Positions 1-11,836 of a stretch of DNA of 64,000 nt are shown one piece after another. The notes below the pieces were generated by a model. That model saw only the letters and a list, made by a program, of their open reading frames with translations, was not told the origin of the DNA and ran no database searches. Numbering within the stretch: the first letter of the stretch is position 1; each line of letters opens with the position of its first letter. The DNA comes from Pectinophora gossypiella (taxonomy: Eukaryota; Arthropoda; Insecta; Lepidoptera; Gelechiidae): the NCBI RefSeq assembly GCF_024362695.1, contig NC_065404.1:7542604-7606603 (forward strand), written 5' to 3'. A program made the translations under genes and the position numbers.

Positions 1-2435
1 TGTTCTTCGGCTCGAGACGTATAGGTGAGATTAGGCAGCGCGCCCTCAAGCCTCCGCCCGATCCCCCAAACTCTTTCCTTCACCGACGTCATGCTTATTT
101 AGCCTAATTAATTGACTTCGCTTTATCTTTCGGGGAACGCTCCACTAGCCTATCTATCTATGAACAACATAACAGTTTGCAATACAAAGTACACATAAGC
201 TGCTGGACTGTGCCGACGAATACGTAATAGAACGAACAGAGCATTCAGGGGAGATTTATATGGTCATTGTGCAGCGTTAATTGCAGCGAATGGAGCGAAG
301 TGCGATGGTATCGTACCATCCGAACTAGAAACGTAATGCCTCGCCGACTGCTTCATCGGTGTTGCTCGTTGAGAGTTATATGTGCAAAACAAACACGTAA
401 ACTCCAGTGATACGACATCCTATTTCAAATAGAAATGAATCTGTTTATGTACGGTATTAAAGTGGATGAAAATTCGTACTGGCGTTGCGGACTTTTTTTA
501 CGAAATATTAATAGCTTGCCATAAAAAGGGTTGTCCCATATAGAGAGGGGCCGCGTGCCGGACACTGAAAGTTATGGTGTTTCCAAAAATGTGGAGACAG
601 TGGCATTGGAAACCTATTGGCACAAATATCATCGGTGTCCATCGTACAGCTGGCCGGTAGCAGAGCACACTTTAGTGGAGCAGATTTATGTGTAGCGAGC
701 GACCACTGGTTAGAGGCTCGGGGAGCCGTGAGTAGGGGGCGCGGGCGCGGTGGGCGGCGGCGGCGGGAGGTGCTGTTATTGTGCGACGTTTGATTTACGC
801 ACGTACCGCTATCACCCTTTTGTTAGGCCGGATACCGACTGCTGTGCCAGTTCCGCTGGACCGAATGCACCCTCTAGCGAGGTATATTCACCCGAAACCC
901 AAATATTTTTCATACACATTCTTATTACAACATTTCTGGCTTACTTTTTTATATTTTCTGTTGTATTCATATCACTTTTTCGTTACTATATCTATAAAAG
1001 TGCTACAACAGAATTCCGTGCCTAAAAGTATTCTGTTCAGTCTATTTTAGAACGTTCAGTAACGTTTTACATCGTTGTCCTTTTCATTTAGCTACAATAA
1101 CCTATTTGCTCGCCTGCTGCCTGTTGGTTTTGCTGTCATTGCTCTTCGTAATTTACGAGTAGCAGTCGCACGCTACATATTCAGCGCGGATATTCAATTA
1201 CTACTTAGTTCCATAATTCGGTACACAGATGAACAACTGTTCAATGCCCAATTGTTCTTTTAGTATCTCTATTTACGGAACATTGCACACTTTGCACAGT
1301 CCATTGCATACTATATCATTAGATAGATACAACAATTTACCAACCGAAAAACATACAGTTTGAAACGATTTCACGGTATTTGAAAGGCATAAAATCATGT
1401 TCTTGATAATCAATTTTAAAAAAACAAATCAGTAGGTACCTACTTAAACAAACTTTGCTTCATTACCATTTGCCTCAAGCCAAACGCTTGTAGACACGGC
1501 AATATTAAAACTGTGTTTATATTTACCCTTATCGAAGGATCCTGGGCCGTGAGGTAAACATTAAATTTGGATTATCTTTATTCAATGTTAACTTCCGTTT
1601 AATGTGTAACGGGTTAACCGTTTTCAGAGTAAAGCACAAACGCCGAGAGCTATACTGGACACGAAACGTATTTACCTTTGTTTGTGTGTACGTCTTCGCT
1701 GTAAGCCCTATCTAGTAGGATTCTCTGGGCGAGCAGTTCAAAAGCTGGTGTAGCTTTGCATTCCCACTGAGTGGAATTTATGAATTTTCAATATTGGTTT
1801 CGGGAGCTAGATATATACATAATGCATGTGCATTGTCGATTGGAATAGCGCGTGGTGATTGCGTGTTGCGCGGCTCGCGCGGCGCGGGTGGCGGAGTCGT
1901 TACCCGCAATTAGCGGCTCTACACACGCGGATAATCCGCCGCCCCGCCCGCCCGCCGCACCGCACACGATTGCACTACGGATTCAGCAAATAAATTCATT
2001 TGTACGCAAATTGTATCGGCTCTTGCAATTAAAACTTTGTTGGCGCTCGAGCTAAGATAAATAACACTAATACATTCTGCTTATTGCGGCGAAGTTGCCG
2101 GATACAGAGGATATATTAATGTTGTTCCTAATTTGTTTGGGCGGATTAACCTCGTTGCCCTCTCGACTTACGACAATAGTCCCTTTATATGGCATTAAAC
2201 GTTTAATTTGTTGGTGACAATAAAAACACGAGAACAATGTGATTTACACTTTTCAGTGTCATTACGTATTCTGCAGCATGTATCGCGCAGACAGATAAAT
2301 CATGTTGATCAAACGAAAACAAAAGGCCGGCCTTTGTTTTTCACTGTAACGCTGCGTCCTTTAAAGCAAGCACTGCTTCATGTCAGCAGTTAGCATTTCT
2401 TTGATTCGCGAGGTACGCCTGTTCTTCCCGATTGT
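1..2435. other. Non-coding stretch with two CpG-rich bursts
   Basis: No gene or recognisable repeat seen. GC-rich, CpG-rich patches at about 725-785 and 1850-1970 interrupt otherwise AT-rich DNA. The open frames that cross them use non-ATG starts and low-complexity Arg/Ala/Pro/Gly composition, so they are composition artefacts. Confidence 0.6.
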
Positions 2436-2462
2436 GTGTCATTACAGGAAGTTTGTAGCGCG

Positions 2463-2705
2463 ATGCGGGCGGTGCGCGGCCCTCGCAAGCTCAACTTGCA
2501 CGCGCTCGCAGTACTGTTTGTCGGGGTGTTCCGTTTCTTTGTGTGCTCCGCCATTGTTCACTCGCTAATGTTGTTAGTGCACTTTTTCAGCGACTACGCT
2601 AATTTAAATACCTCTCCTTCCTTTTGTGAAGAGAGTCGTCTTCCGTTTTCCGCGAGCAGCGCTCCCTTTGCGTTTGAGAAGTCCGCGTCGGGAGACTGCA
2701 TTTAA
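2463..2705 (+). CDS. Possible signal-peptide-like coding exon, unidentified
   Basis: An ATG at 2463 opens 80 codons to TAA at 2703-2705. The frame begins MRAVRGPRKLNLHALAVLF: a basic N-terminus followed by a hydrophobic run to about residue 43, which looks like a signal peptide or signal anchor. Fourteen bases upstream is an acceptor-like site, a pyrimidine-rich tract ending in ATTACAG (about 2436-2448), and the first ~20 codons have GC-rich third positions. No strong GT donor is visible before composition turns ordinary, and I recognise no homologue. It could be the 5' part of a secreted or membrane protein, a microprotein, or chance. Confidence 0.22.
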   Translation: MRAVRGPRKLNLHALAVLFVGVFRFFVCSAIVHSLMLLVHFFSDYANLNTSPSFCEESRLPFSASSAPFAFEKSASGDCI

Positions 2706-2920
2706 ATGAGACACTTAATCACCCGAGTTGGCCGCGCGTTTCTTAAAAGCGTTTGTTCTCTTCATTCATTACACTCTTAACAATTAATCTGCTGGTATAA
2801 AAGGTAGAACCTAAACTTAATTGACTACTCGTCTCTCCCTAGTAATCTAATCTAAATATAAGTGTGGTATTTCTTTTGTATGAATTGACATTGTGTTTGT
2901 ATAATAATTTATAATATTCA

Positions 2921-2966
2921 GTGGTCCCTGTAACCCAATAGGGGATAAAAGGATTAGAAGAAGAAG
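2921..2966 (+). repeat. Possible retroposon 3' tail
   Basis: A short segment reading roughly CCTGTAACCCAATAGGGGATAAAAGGATTAGAAGAAGAAG ends in AGAAGAAGAAG. A similar GAAGAAGAAGAAT run ends the SINE at 25090-25379. I recall such tails from lepidopteran retroposons, but the fragment is too short to assign to a family. Confidence 0.35.
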
Positions 2967-5900
2967 TTGTCCCTGTAAACCATTAATTTTTGAACAACAT
3001 TTAATTATTTATATATATTTGGAAAAAAGAACAGATACATGCTTACAATAATAATTACAATCGTAGGTAATATTGGGATGGCCCAACCCAAAGGTTCACG
3101 TTTAAAATGAAAAAAAAATAGATAGGGGGGCCCATTGGCTACCAGAAACACCCCTATGTATGTTTAGCGATTATTTACGGTGTAGGAGATATGGCCCATT
3201 TTGTAGCTTTTTCAAAATTTTGTACGTTACTACAGAAATCATTATTTTGTCACTATTTTTTAATAATTCTAAAGAACAGGCAAATCAAAAATAAAAAGTC
3301 ATAGGAAATCAAAGTGAGAATTTGACCAAAAATATTATTATTATTTAAATATACTAGTAGCATAATCTGATGCGTGTATGCTGTGTTGTGTTTTTGTTAC
3401 AGTTGTTAAAACTTCGCCGTAGAATACTAAAATTACTAAATACTAAAATTACACTAATTACTAAAATTTCTCCATTTAATAGGCTTTTAGAAACATCCCA
3501 AAAAACTAAGTAATTGGTCCTCAAAGATTGCAAGACAGATTTGAAGGAAAATTTGATAAAAACCAAAATAAAGTTTATTTCGTTTACAATCACCTTAACA
3601 ATTGTCAGGGTTGGAACTGCTGTCAGGGTTGCTTGATATTCTCATACATTGTAGCTGGTTCTTTCTAAAGTTCTTAAAGGTAGAGGAGGTAACGGCTAAA
3701 TAATACATTTTCAATAAAACAATGAAAGCATACACAATATCACGCTCATAATCCCTAACAGGATAGTGGCAACAGACCGAAGACCTTTGAGTCGAGTCGC
3801 TTTGTTTTTGAAATGTACCTACCAGTTGTCTCAGTATGGTAAAAAGTAATGAGTACTCGTAATATCTCGACTTTTATAGTGAATTTGTCAAGGGAAAGAA
3901 ATGATTAAAAAAGCGCTACACTTCAAATCTTGCCAAAAGGGTGGTTTGTCGTTTTCTTCGAGTGCAAATGCAGCAAAGGCTAGATATGTCGTTTTCGTTG
4001 AGTGCACGCCTAGACCGCTAACACCCACTCGAATTGTGCAAATATGAGTAGCGTAATAAACTCCCGGCGAGTGTCGTGCCCGGATTTGCCTGGTAGAGTT
4101 GTGTACGTGCACCCCCCACGACCGCCTCCTGCCTCGTTGCCTCGCCCGCTCTTCGTGCCTCGCGTATGTGCAAAACTTTCTTAGATAGTGTTAGCTACTC
4201 TCCGCGTACGCCAGACTATATACCAACCTTACATACTGAAGAAAAAACTCCGCGTACCTACATGGCAAAAGCAATTTCCACGGCCCATATATTCCGGGAC
4301 GTTATAATAAAGTTTTATTCAATACTGATTTATGACTACGTCGGAGATTGAACTATTATACTCTAACAAAGATGCAAAGCATTTACAAGTTAATCTACAA
4401 CATTTTTGCAAGGTTTGTATGATTTTAGATTGGTAAAAGTAAAAAAATATATTATGCTAGCCAGATTAAAAGAGATGCTAGTTGCTAGTCCAAAAAAAGC
4501 GACAGCTCTTTTTTATTTTTATTAATTTTCCCAAAAAGTTAACTTGATATTACGGATGGTGATTTTTTAATCCGCAGCCTTTGTCGCATTGCCACACATC
4601 ACGGCACTTTGGGTATTAATTTCTATACTAAGCTGAGTGGATCAGAGCGTCGACGCGGCTCCCCCGTACATAGCCTATGATGCATGGCACGGCTTTGCAA
4701 CGCGTTTAATGAAATATTCGTGGCGAGAGTGAATCGGACACCGCCATCAATCACAGGTGATGACCCCGCGCTGACCAGTTGCTCACTGAATTGCTGATGA
4801 AAGCTTCCCTTATGCTTTCACGCCTCATTAACTTCTTTGTTCAAGATGAAGATTATCGGAATAGAAACTGATACTTAACGATACTGTTTCAATAAACGGT
4901 TCCTTTGTGCTCAAAGAGAAGTAATATTTTTTTTGCAAAGTAAACAGTGGCGGAACATGACAGGTAACGAATTGACGATACGACATGGAACTGACTTTTT
5001 AAAGCTGTTGTTTTAATATGATGCCGGTGCAACAGTGTGCTTACAGCCACTGTTTTCGACACAATACGGCTGCACGAAGCACGATGTTCCGCGGCTTGCA
5101 AGCGACTATCGACACGAAAGGCCGCACGTTGTCAATGACATTTGACACACTCTGCCTTGCATCATTTGTTTCGTTGTCTGGTCGTTTCCACAATATTAAC
5201 CTCGCTTGTACCGAATATCGCTGGTATCTACATTTTAAAACATTTTATTATGCAACATTTTATTTAACGGCATGGTATTATTGAAGAAAGAATTTCGATT
5301 GATCTTCAATAGTTAAATTTGTATTTTGATGTAGGTACGTTTTATTTTAATGCCCAATACGTTACGTAGGTACGTTTTGCGTTTTAGAATAGTTTTGAGG
5401 TCCCATTCCAATAGATCTCTGATTATGGAGATACATGACATGGCAGCATGCAGAAATGTGTCACGGCACGGTATCGACAAACAATGTGTGCTGAACATTT
5501 GCGACTTATTACCTCGGAAATGGCTTCTTTATTTAGAACATTCGAGTTGCTATGGCATCGCCGGCTGTTCAAGTAATATTTCAGCGGTTATTTTAGGTCG
5601 TAATTGATTCTTTATTGATTCCGTAATATTCTAGAGCTCCCAACGATACGAAGAGGATCAGTGGTGGCGTAAGGAATGGCTCCGAACGGGTCACGTATGT
5701 ACCATAACTTTGTTGCTAACGTTATTACGTCAGACGTGAAAACAGTAACTGAGCGACGTGACCGCAATAGCAACAATCAATTGGCTTGTGTTTTATTACT
5801 CGCGCCGAGGTACGCTCTTCTCGCGAAACACTGATTTTTAACAATAATAATTCTGGCGACGTCGCTTCTGTTTAAATGAATCTGTTTTCCAGTTCACTAT

Positions 5901-8900
5901 TTTTGCCCACGAACAATAAAAACTTATTCGTTTTAAACAAAAAATATTGAACAAATAAAAAGCGCATAAAACAGTTGGAAGCTTTAAGCAAAACACTCGT
6001 AATTTCAAGCACGTCTTTCCCTCCTTCGTCGTTTCGACACATACGAATGGACACCTTGAAATGGAAAAGTTAAATGTGCGTTCAAATAAAGTGGAGCCAC
6101 GTTTTTATGCACCCACTGAAACGGGTGATTACGGAGTTTTCCATTGCATTTGTTAAGTTTCGCAATCTATTTACTGTGCGTTATATTAATAAAACTTTAT
6201 TTGAGGTGTTAATGAGCAATATAAAAAGAAAATTGATTTTGTTCCGCGCTGACGCGCCACGTCTACAGTTTGGTATCCTTTCCGCCACCTTCGCCAGGAT
6301 GCCTTTATGTAATCCGTGTAATAAGGGCCGAGCTACAAAGAAAATGACAATAGCTCTTGGCATGCAGAGCGGGGCATGACGGGCGTTATTTTACCATCAG
6401 TCAAGATGACAGTTGTATTTTTCGCGGCCAGCGGCCGACGCTCGGGCGCCGACTTCAAGTCGTTTATCATCGACTCCACCGTGTCCTAGCCCTTAGTTAT
6501 TTATGGATACGAGGTTACAAAAAGTAAAGAATCATTTATATCGAACGATACTAAGAACTATTTTTTCGTATTTTTCCGTCAGCTAGTGAGATCGTTATAT
6601 TGTATGGAGGTCTTAAGTCATCTACAAGGGAAATTATATAAGTTTGCTTAAGTAATTTAACATTTACTATCTAATGAAATTCACATGTCATCACCTAAAG
6701 TTCCTATTCCTAAAGTTCGTGACTTAATTAAACTGATCGGATCGCTACAGTGTACACGGAGATGATAAATTGTAAGTTTTATAGGTGGAGCGTATGTGTA
6801 TATTGTAGGCGAGGTGGCCTGACGTTGCAGCAGGTCGGCAGCCGGCGTCAGCAGTACGTGCGGCCGCGCTGCGCCGCACTCGAATCGCTCCACGTTTATT
6901 ATAGAGTGATTGCCTGCCTGCGTGATCCGCCTAGCCAACTATCTTCTTGAAGCGATACGAACGTTCTTGCCTCGAGATTACCTACCTGTTTTTCTTTCTT
7001 TTTTAGCCAGTTGCATTATTGCTTATTGCCTACTCCGAGAGGCCTCATTTCATAAGGCGCCCAATAAACTAATGAATAATTTCGTAATCGAAAAAGTATC
7101 ATAGACTTTGCCAAATGGAAAGTAGATAAATTATTGCCGCCATAGTTTTCGCCGGCTGGAAGTGTGATAAACTGCTCACAATATGTCAATATATGCGTAT
7201 ATTATGTATGGAAGCAGGCAGAGTTCTCGTCGACACTTTGACAGTTAGTAGGGGCAAGTCTGAAATATCGGCGTGCGCGGCTTAATCGCTCAGCGTGCGA
7301 TATTGGCGTTACATCATGTTGTCAGCGGAGAGAAAAATTGCCGCACCCCGCACCCCGCTCCTCGTACCCGCCGCGGCCTGGCTTCGCTCGCCGATGTCGA
7401 CAGCGCGTTTATATTACTTGGGGATTTATTGTAGTTTACGAACGCACATTTATCTGTTCCTATAGAAAAAGAACATTATATATGATATTCCGGTCTTCGG
7501 CCTAATTCCAAATAAATTAACTCAGAAACTCCCTCGTGTAATCGTAGCCTGGCAAGAGAATGTATATCGATGTTTTTATTTAAATCTTCCGAGGATAATT
7601 CCTTAGTCAAGTAAAATAATAAAAAGTTCAGTCTGCAATTTGCCGTCGTAAAAAGAAATAGCAGCAACAGTTTGCGGTTCAAGGTATAAACCTTTATTGC
7701 TAGTAAGCAGCTTAAGTCAAAACGTTTTATTCAAATAAGCAGCATACTTCAGTCGAGACGAACTAAAATATACTTACGTGTTTATTAAAGCTTATAAATG
7801 TGATTATGTATTAAATTTCTCCCTTCTGGGAATTTACTTTGAGAAGATATAAGCGAGTAATACGTTTAACCCTCAATATTAAAAGGGGTGGTAAGGGGCG
7901 CTTTTCAGGATTTTCTTTATTTTGCTACGAGTATTTAATTAATTTTATGCTCCTTCAGGAGGTAATTCTATTTGCACTTGTATTAACACGAGGCATACAG
8001 AGTGCGTTATGTCAAAAGTAATATCAATCAACTATCACACAAACAAAACGGTATAATATCACTGAATCAATATTAATCATGAAGATGTATGTAGATTACA
8101 TTCAAATCAAACAAATGTTTCCCTGGAGAATTTCGTTGAATTGTCAGAACAGGCATAACGCGCGGAGTCGTCAGCTCAGCCAAGCCCCTGTTTCCAATTA
8201 CACAGTTCGTTACTTTCCGAAAGAAAGAAAATGAGAGGAAAATACTAGCGCCATGGGTGGCCGCAGGGCGTGATACACAAGCTTCGCGTTTCTAAAAAAT
8301 TAAATTATTTACAATTCAAAGAAAATTATCTGTTTTGCTGATAAAACAACTCCTTTTTAAAGTAATCTCTCTTTCTTTCCCTTGTCATGCCTGTGGGGGA
8401 TATAAATCTGTATTGTTGATTCAAGTCAAAGCGTAAAGTTCATCGCAACACACTTTGCTTACGTCCAGCGAACTTGTGGCGTGAGCCGTGGGAGCTCTAG
8501 AAGGAAATCAATGTCGGCGAGACTTTCACGACTTCGTGCTGACTCAGAAGCCTTTTTGTGAGGCTTATTTGTGTTGTTCGTTTTGTTTGGGAAGTATATT
8601 TAAATCCGGCCAACTAGTTTATAAGAGCGGCTAATGGGAGACTTGGCTTTCTACTGACTTTTAAACGATATGATTGCGATACAAAACGATGCATATCGTC
8701 ATTCCAGTTCGATATTAAAGTTTTTCATTGTGATTTAAAATTTGCAATACCATGTTTGCTTAGTTGGCATCTTAGTGAGTGTAATAGTCTATTGATTCGC
8801 GAGGAATGGTGAGGAGTCGGAGGAGGTAGCGATTAATGTAGTCCGCAGTGCCATGGTCTATTCAATAACAGGCGCGCACCTGGATTTACGAGCTCTGCGA

Positions 8901-11569
8901 ATTCATTGTTATTCACAGCCAATGAGCACGACGCTTCTCCGATATTTCCCGCTGAAAATAATATTCTCATTACTGTGCTCCCGACCCTTTGAGGTCGTGT
9001 AACCATTTATTTTGAGGAATAACTATATTTGTGAAGAGTTTTTATACAACAATCAACGACAAACTTTACAAATACAAGTTTACATTACGCGAAGTGTATC
9101 TGGTGTCGTATCTATGCTGTAAGCCATATATATCCCATGTAAGGGCCAACATTAGGGGATTAATTCGGTCTCGTTCAAGCTATCGATTACTCGATTCAGA
9201 GGAGTCGAACACTCGAGGCGGTCCGTCTGTGTGGTACTGGAGTGTGGGTAATTGTACTAGTAGATTGTCGTGGTCGAGTGTTCGGCATGGTCCACGTGGC
9301 ACAAGATTGCGAAGGCGGTGTTTGCTCTTTGGCGAGGTCCGCAACGGGCTTTCGGTTCAGCGAGCCGTGCGGCGGCCGCGCGGCCTCTCGGGTCGCGTCT
9401 CCGGCCAAATTGAAATATCCCCGCTGCCATGACTTCCACCGCCCGCCCCCGAGTCCGCACACGCCCCCTCACCTAAATAGATATCAGCTCTGAACAATAA
9501 TCAACCTCGGAAAAGACATTATCAACATAATTGCGGGCACATGCAACTTTTCTAGTTTTCCCTTCTATAACATTATACTTTTTGTCATTCCATAAACCTT
9601 ATTTTATTTTAACGACCCAATAAATGTTTTCGAATCCATGCAAAGATCTCATCATTATTTGAACCCTTCCTAAAACGCTTTAAGTAAACAATCTTCCGTT
9701 CATAAATGGTTATGTATTGTTATCTGGTTTAGAAATTCCGCAAAGGGTGTATTCGGGTCATATTTTGTTAAAATTATATATCGGCATGGTTCTCGAACGA
9801 TTCAATTTCCGTGCGCAGACAGCAGCGGAATTTACGTGCACAGATTTATATGCCAACGAAATTATTTGCAAATGGCACTTGGAGCTTTTCCTTCATATTT
9901 TATGACCCACACCGAGCTCACTTTAAGGTGCTCCTCTTAGCAATATAATTATCACTTTATATTTAACTAGAAAATGGTACTGGGCAAACGTGCGTCGATT
10001 CCAAAGTGGTACTTTTAATTGCTTCGATATTAACTTCTTCTCAAGTATGAAAGTGAGTTTTAAGTTAAAACGTTTAATAAATTCAGAAACATAGTTATAG
10101 TCGGAGTATCATTCCACTTTGACTTCACATCGTAACTAATAAAGAACGTTCGACAAAAGATTCGAAATGAGCCAAAGACAAACAACAATAAAAGCCGTAG
10201 ACGTGATGCGTGCTCACAATGTTTAAATCGATAACCTTTGTAGGTGGTTGCCTCACGAAGCCCCTTTGCAGGTAATCCTGCCCACTTGGAGTTATTGCCG
10301 CCGAGGGAAGGAAAGATTACCTCGGCGGAAGATAAGGAGGTCGACGGGGCTTCGAGTGCGATTGTCCCCGAGTCAGGCGTCGAATTGTGTCAAGTGAAGC
10401 GGCAAATTGAACGGCCGAGCCTTCTGCGCGCCCTGCTCACTAATCGTCACATAAACTGTGCCGCCCGGACGTTTAATTACCTACGCAAAACGCTTTCTTC
10501 ATCTACTCCGCCACCTCTCCCGCCGATACGTATTTCCGTTTTACGTAATGTACAACATGGTATAATTTTTATCGCTGAGTACGAAATAAGTGTCACATGT
10601 TAAACAAAACGAAAGCATCATACTCTGATCTGAACTGACACTAATGAACAAGGAATAAATTGTAACCGTTGCCGTTAAAACAGCTTTTTGGCATTAATTT
10701 TTTTATAGATTTTTATTGAATCAGACTTCATTTGAATAAATAAGTATTTGAAGGAATGATAATCTTATTTTACGGTTTTATTGTCAACAAAATGTATTTT
10801 ATATACTTACTAATTATAACTCGAGAACAGTCCACACAGTTATAACATTTAATCCGATTACATTTAAACCCTTCTTTGAATTTGATAATCCTAAAGTTTA
10901 CGTAACAGGTGCGTAGTAATTCGTAGCAGGTAGCTACGTCGTAGCTAATACTACATGTAGGCTACACATATCTCTATTAATTATTTAAATGCTGATTTGT
11001 GAGATCAAATTAACATTGGGAGCGATCATGTCTGCATGGAGTGTAGAAGTGAGGTGGCGGCAAATTGTGAGTGACGCTAATGATAGGGCGCTCGGCAGTC
11101 GGAGCGCCACGTAGCGTCTTTCCAATTACGCTAGGTGGAGGCTTCGCCGAAGTCACGCTGCGCTCCATTCGTTACGGGAACGTGCCACCGACATCTGGAC
11201 CAGTCGTGCCATAATTCCGATAACTTGTTACTTCGTGCAAAATAATAGCATTTTTTTACCTTCTTACTCAATTAGCAGGTGGTTTTTGCTTTCACTACGA
11301 ACTTGTTTTAAATAACGGTTATTTTTTTTATTTAGAGTACTCTTTATTTGATGCTTAAATTTGTCGGAACGAACAGTAGCTTGCGTATTTATAAAACTTA
11401 GTTGTATGCATCTGTTGATTGTCATTGTTTGTTGTGGAACCGTATTTTACTGCGACAGTGCACATATTCTTCCTATCATTTCTAATTAAGTCTCTCCGAC
11501 GTATAATATGCCAGTGTTAGTGATCGTTGTTTGTATTTTTCCGGTTGGTAATTATACGAGCCAGACATA
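2967..11569. other. Long non-coding stretch
   Basis: No supportable gene. AT-rich sequence with CpG-rich patches near 7325-7390 and 9330-9480. Around 3075-3240 there are phrases reminiscent of decayed transposon DNA (GGCCCAACCC, ATATGGCCCATTTTG), but no paired terminal repeats were found. Open frames here are under 135 codons and lack homology or coding-like composition. Confidence 0.6.
10911..10966. repeat. GTAGC/GCTAC-rich cluster
   Basis: A 56 bp patch dense in GTAGC and its complement GCTAC, giving overlapping small inverted repeats (for example GTAGCTACGTCGTAGC). Similar patches sit at 23134-23168 and 39145-39188. Confidence 0.45.
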
Positions 11570-11836
11570 TTAGAGGCGTATGATTTGAGGAGGTCTTTCC
11601 TCATCAATCTTTTGGAACACGCACAGTCGTGCATGATGTTGCGATACGACTAATCTACTCGTAATCTCCTTCTCTCCGTTTCTTATTCCGCGCACATTGT
11701 TGCACATGGGAGTACGTTTTTTATGCCCGTGTTTCATCAATTTTTCATTGTCCATTCGCTCGTAATGTCCGAACCATCGGAGCATACTCGTAGGGATGCT
11801 TGTTTTTGTGTTTCGGCTTTCATTCGATCCCTTCAT
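11570..11836 (-). pseudogene. LINE ORF2 C-terminal fragment, degraded
   Basis: The minus-strand frame contains MLRWFGHYERMD (about 11750-11790), close to the LRWFGHxxRM motif found C-terminal to the reverse transcriptase in many insect non-LTR retrotransposons. It is followed by a basic stretch and a weak match to the usual downstream region. The RT and endonuclease domains are absent and no tail or target duplication is visible. This is an old, 5'-truncated, diverged copy. Clade assignment is not safe from this length. Confidence 0.65.

Noticed and set aside
3075..3240. Possible mariner-type end (GGGATGGCCCAACCCAAAGG)
   Set aside because: No partner inverted end or target duplication found within a reasonable distance.
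9031..9493. Overlapping frames on both strands of 70-130 codons
   Set aside because: All follow the CpG-rich patch at 9330-9480. Frames open on both strands at once, with Arg/Gly/Pro/Ala bias, reflect composition.
10244..10603. 119-codon open frame on the + strand
   Set aside because: Starts at a non-ATG codon, shows no recognisable domain, and lies in mixed-composition DNA; likely chance.
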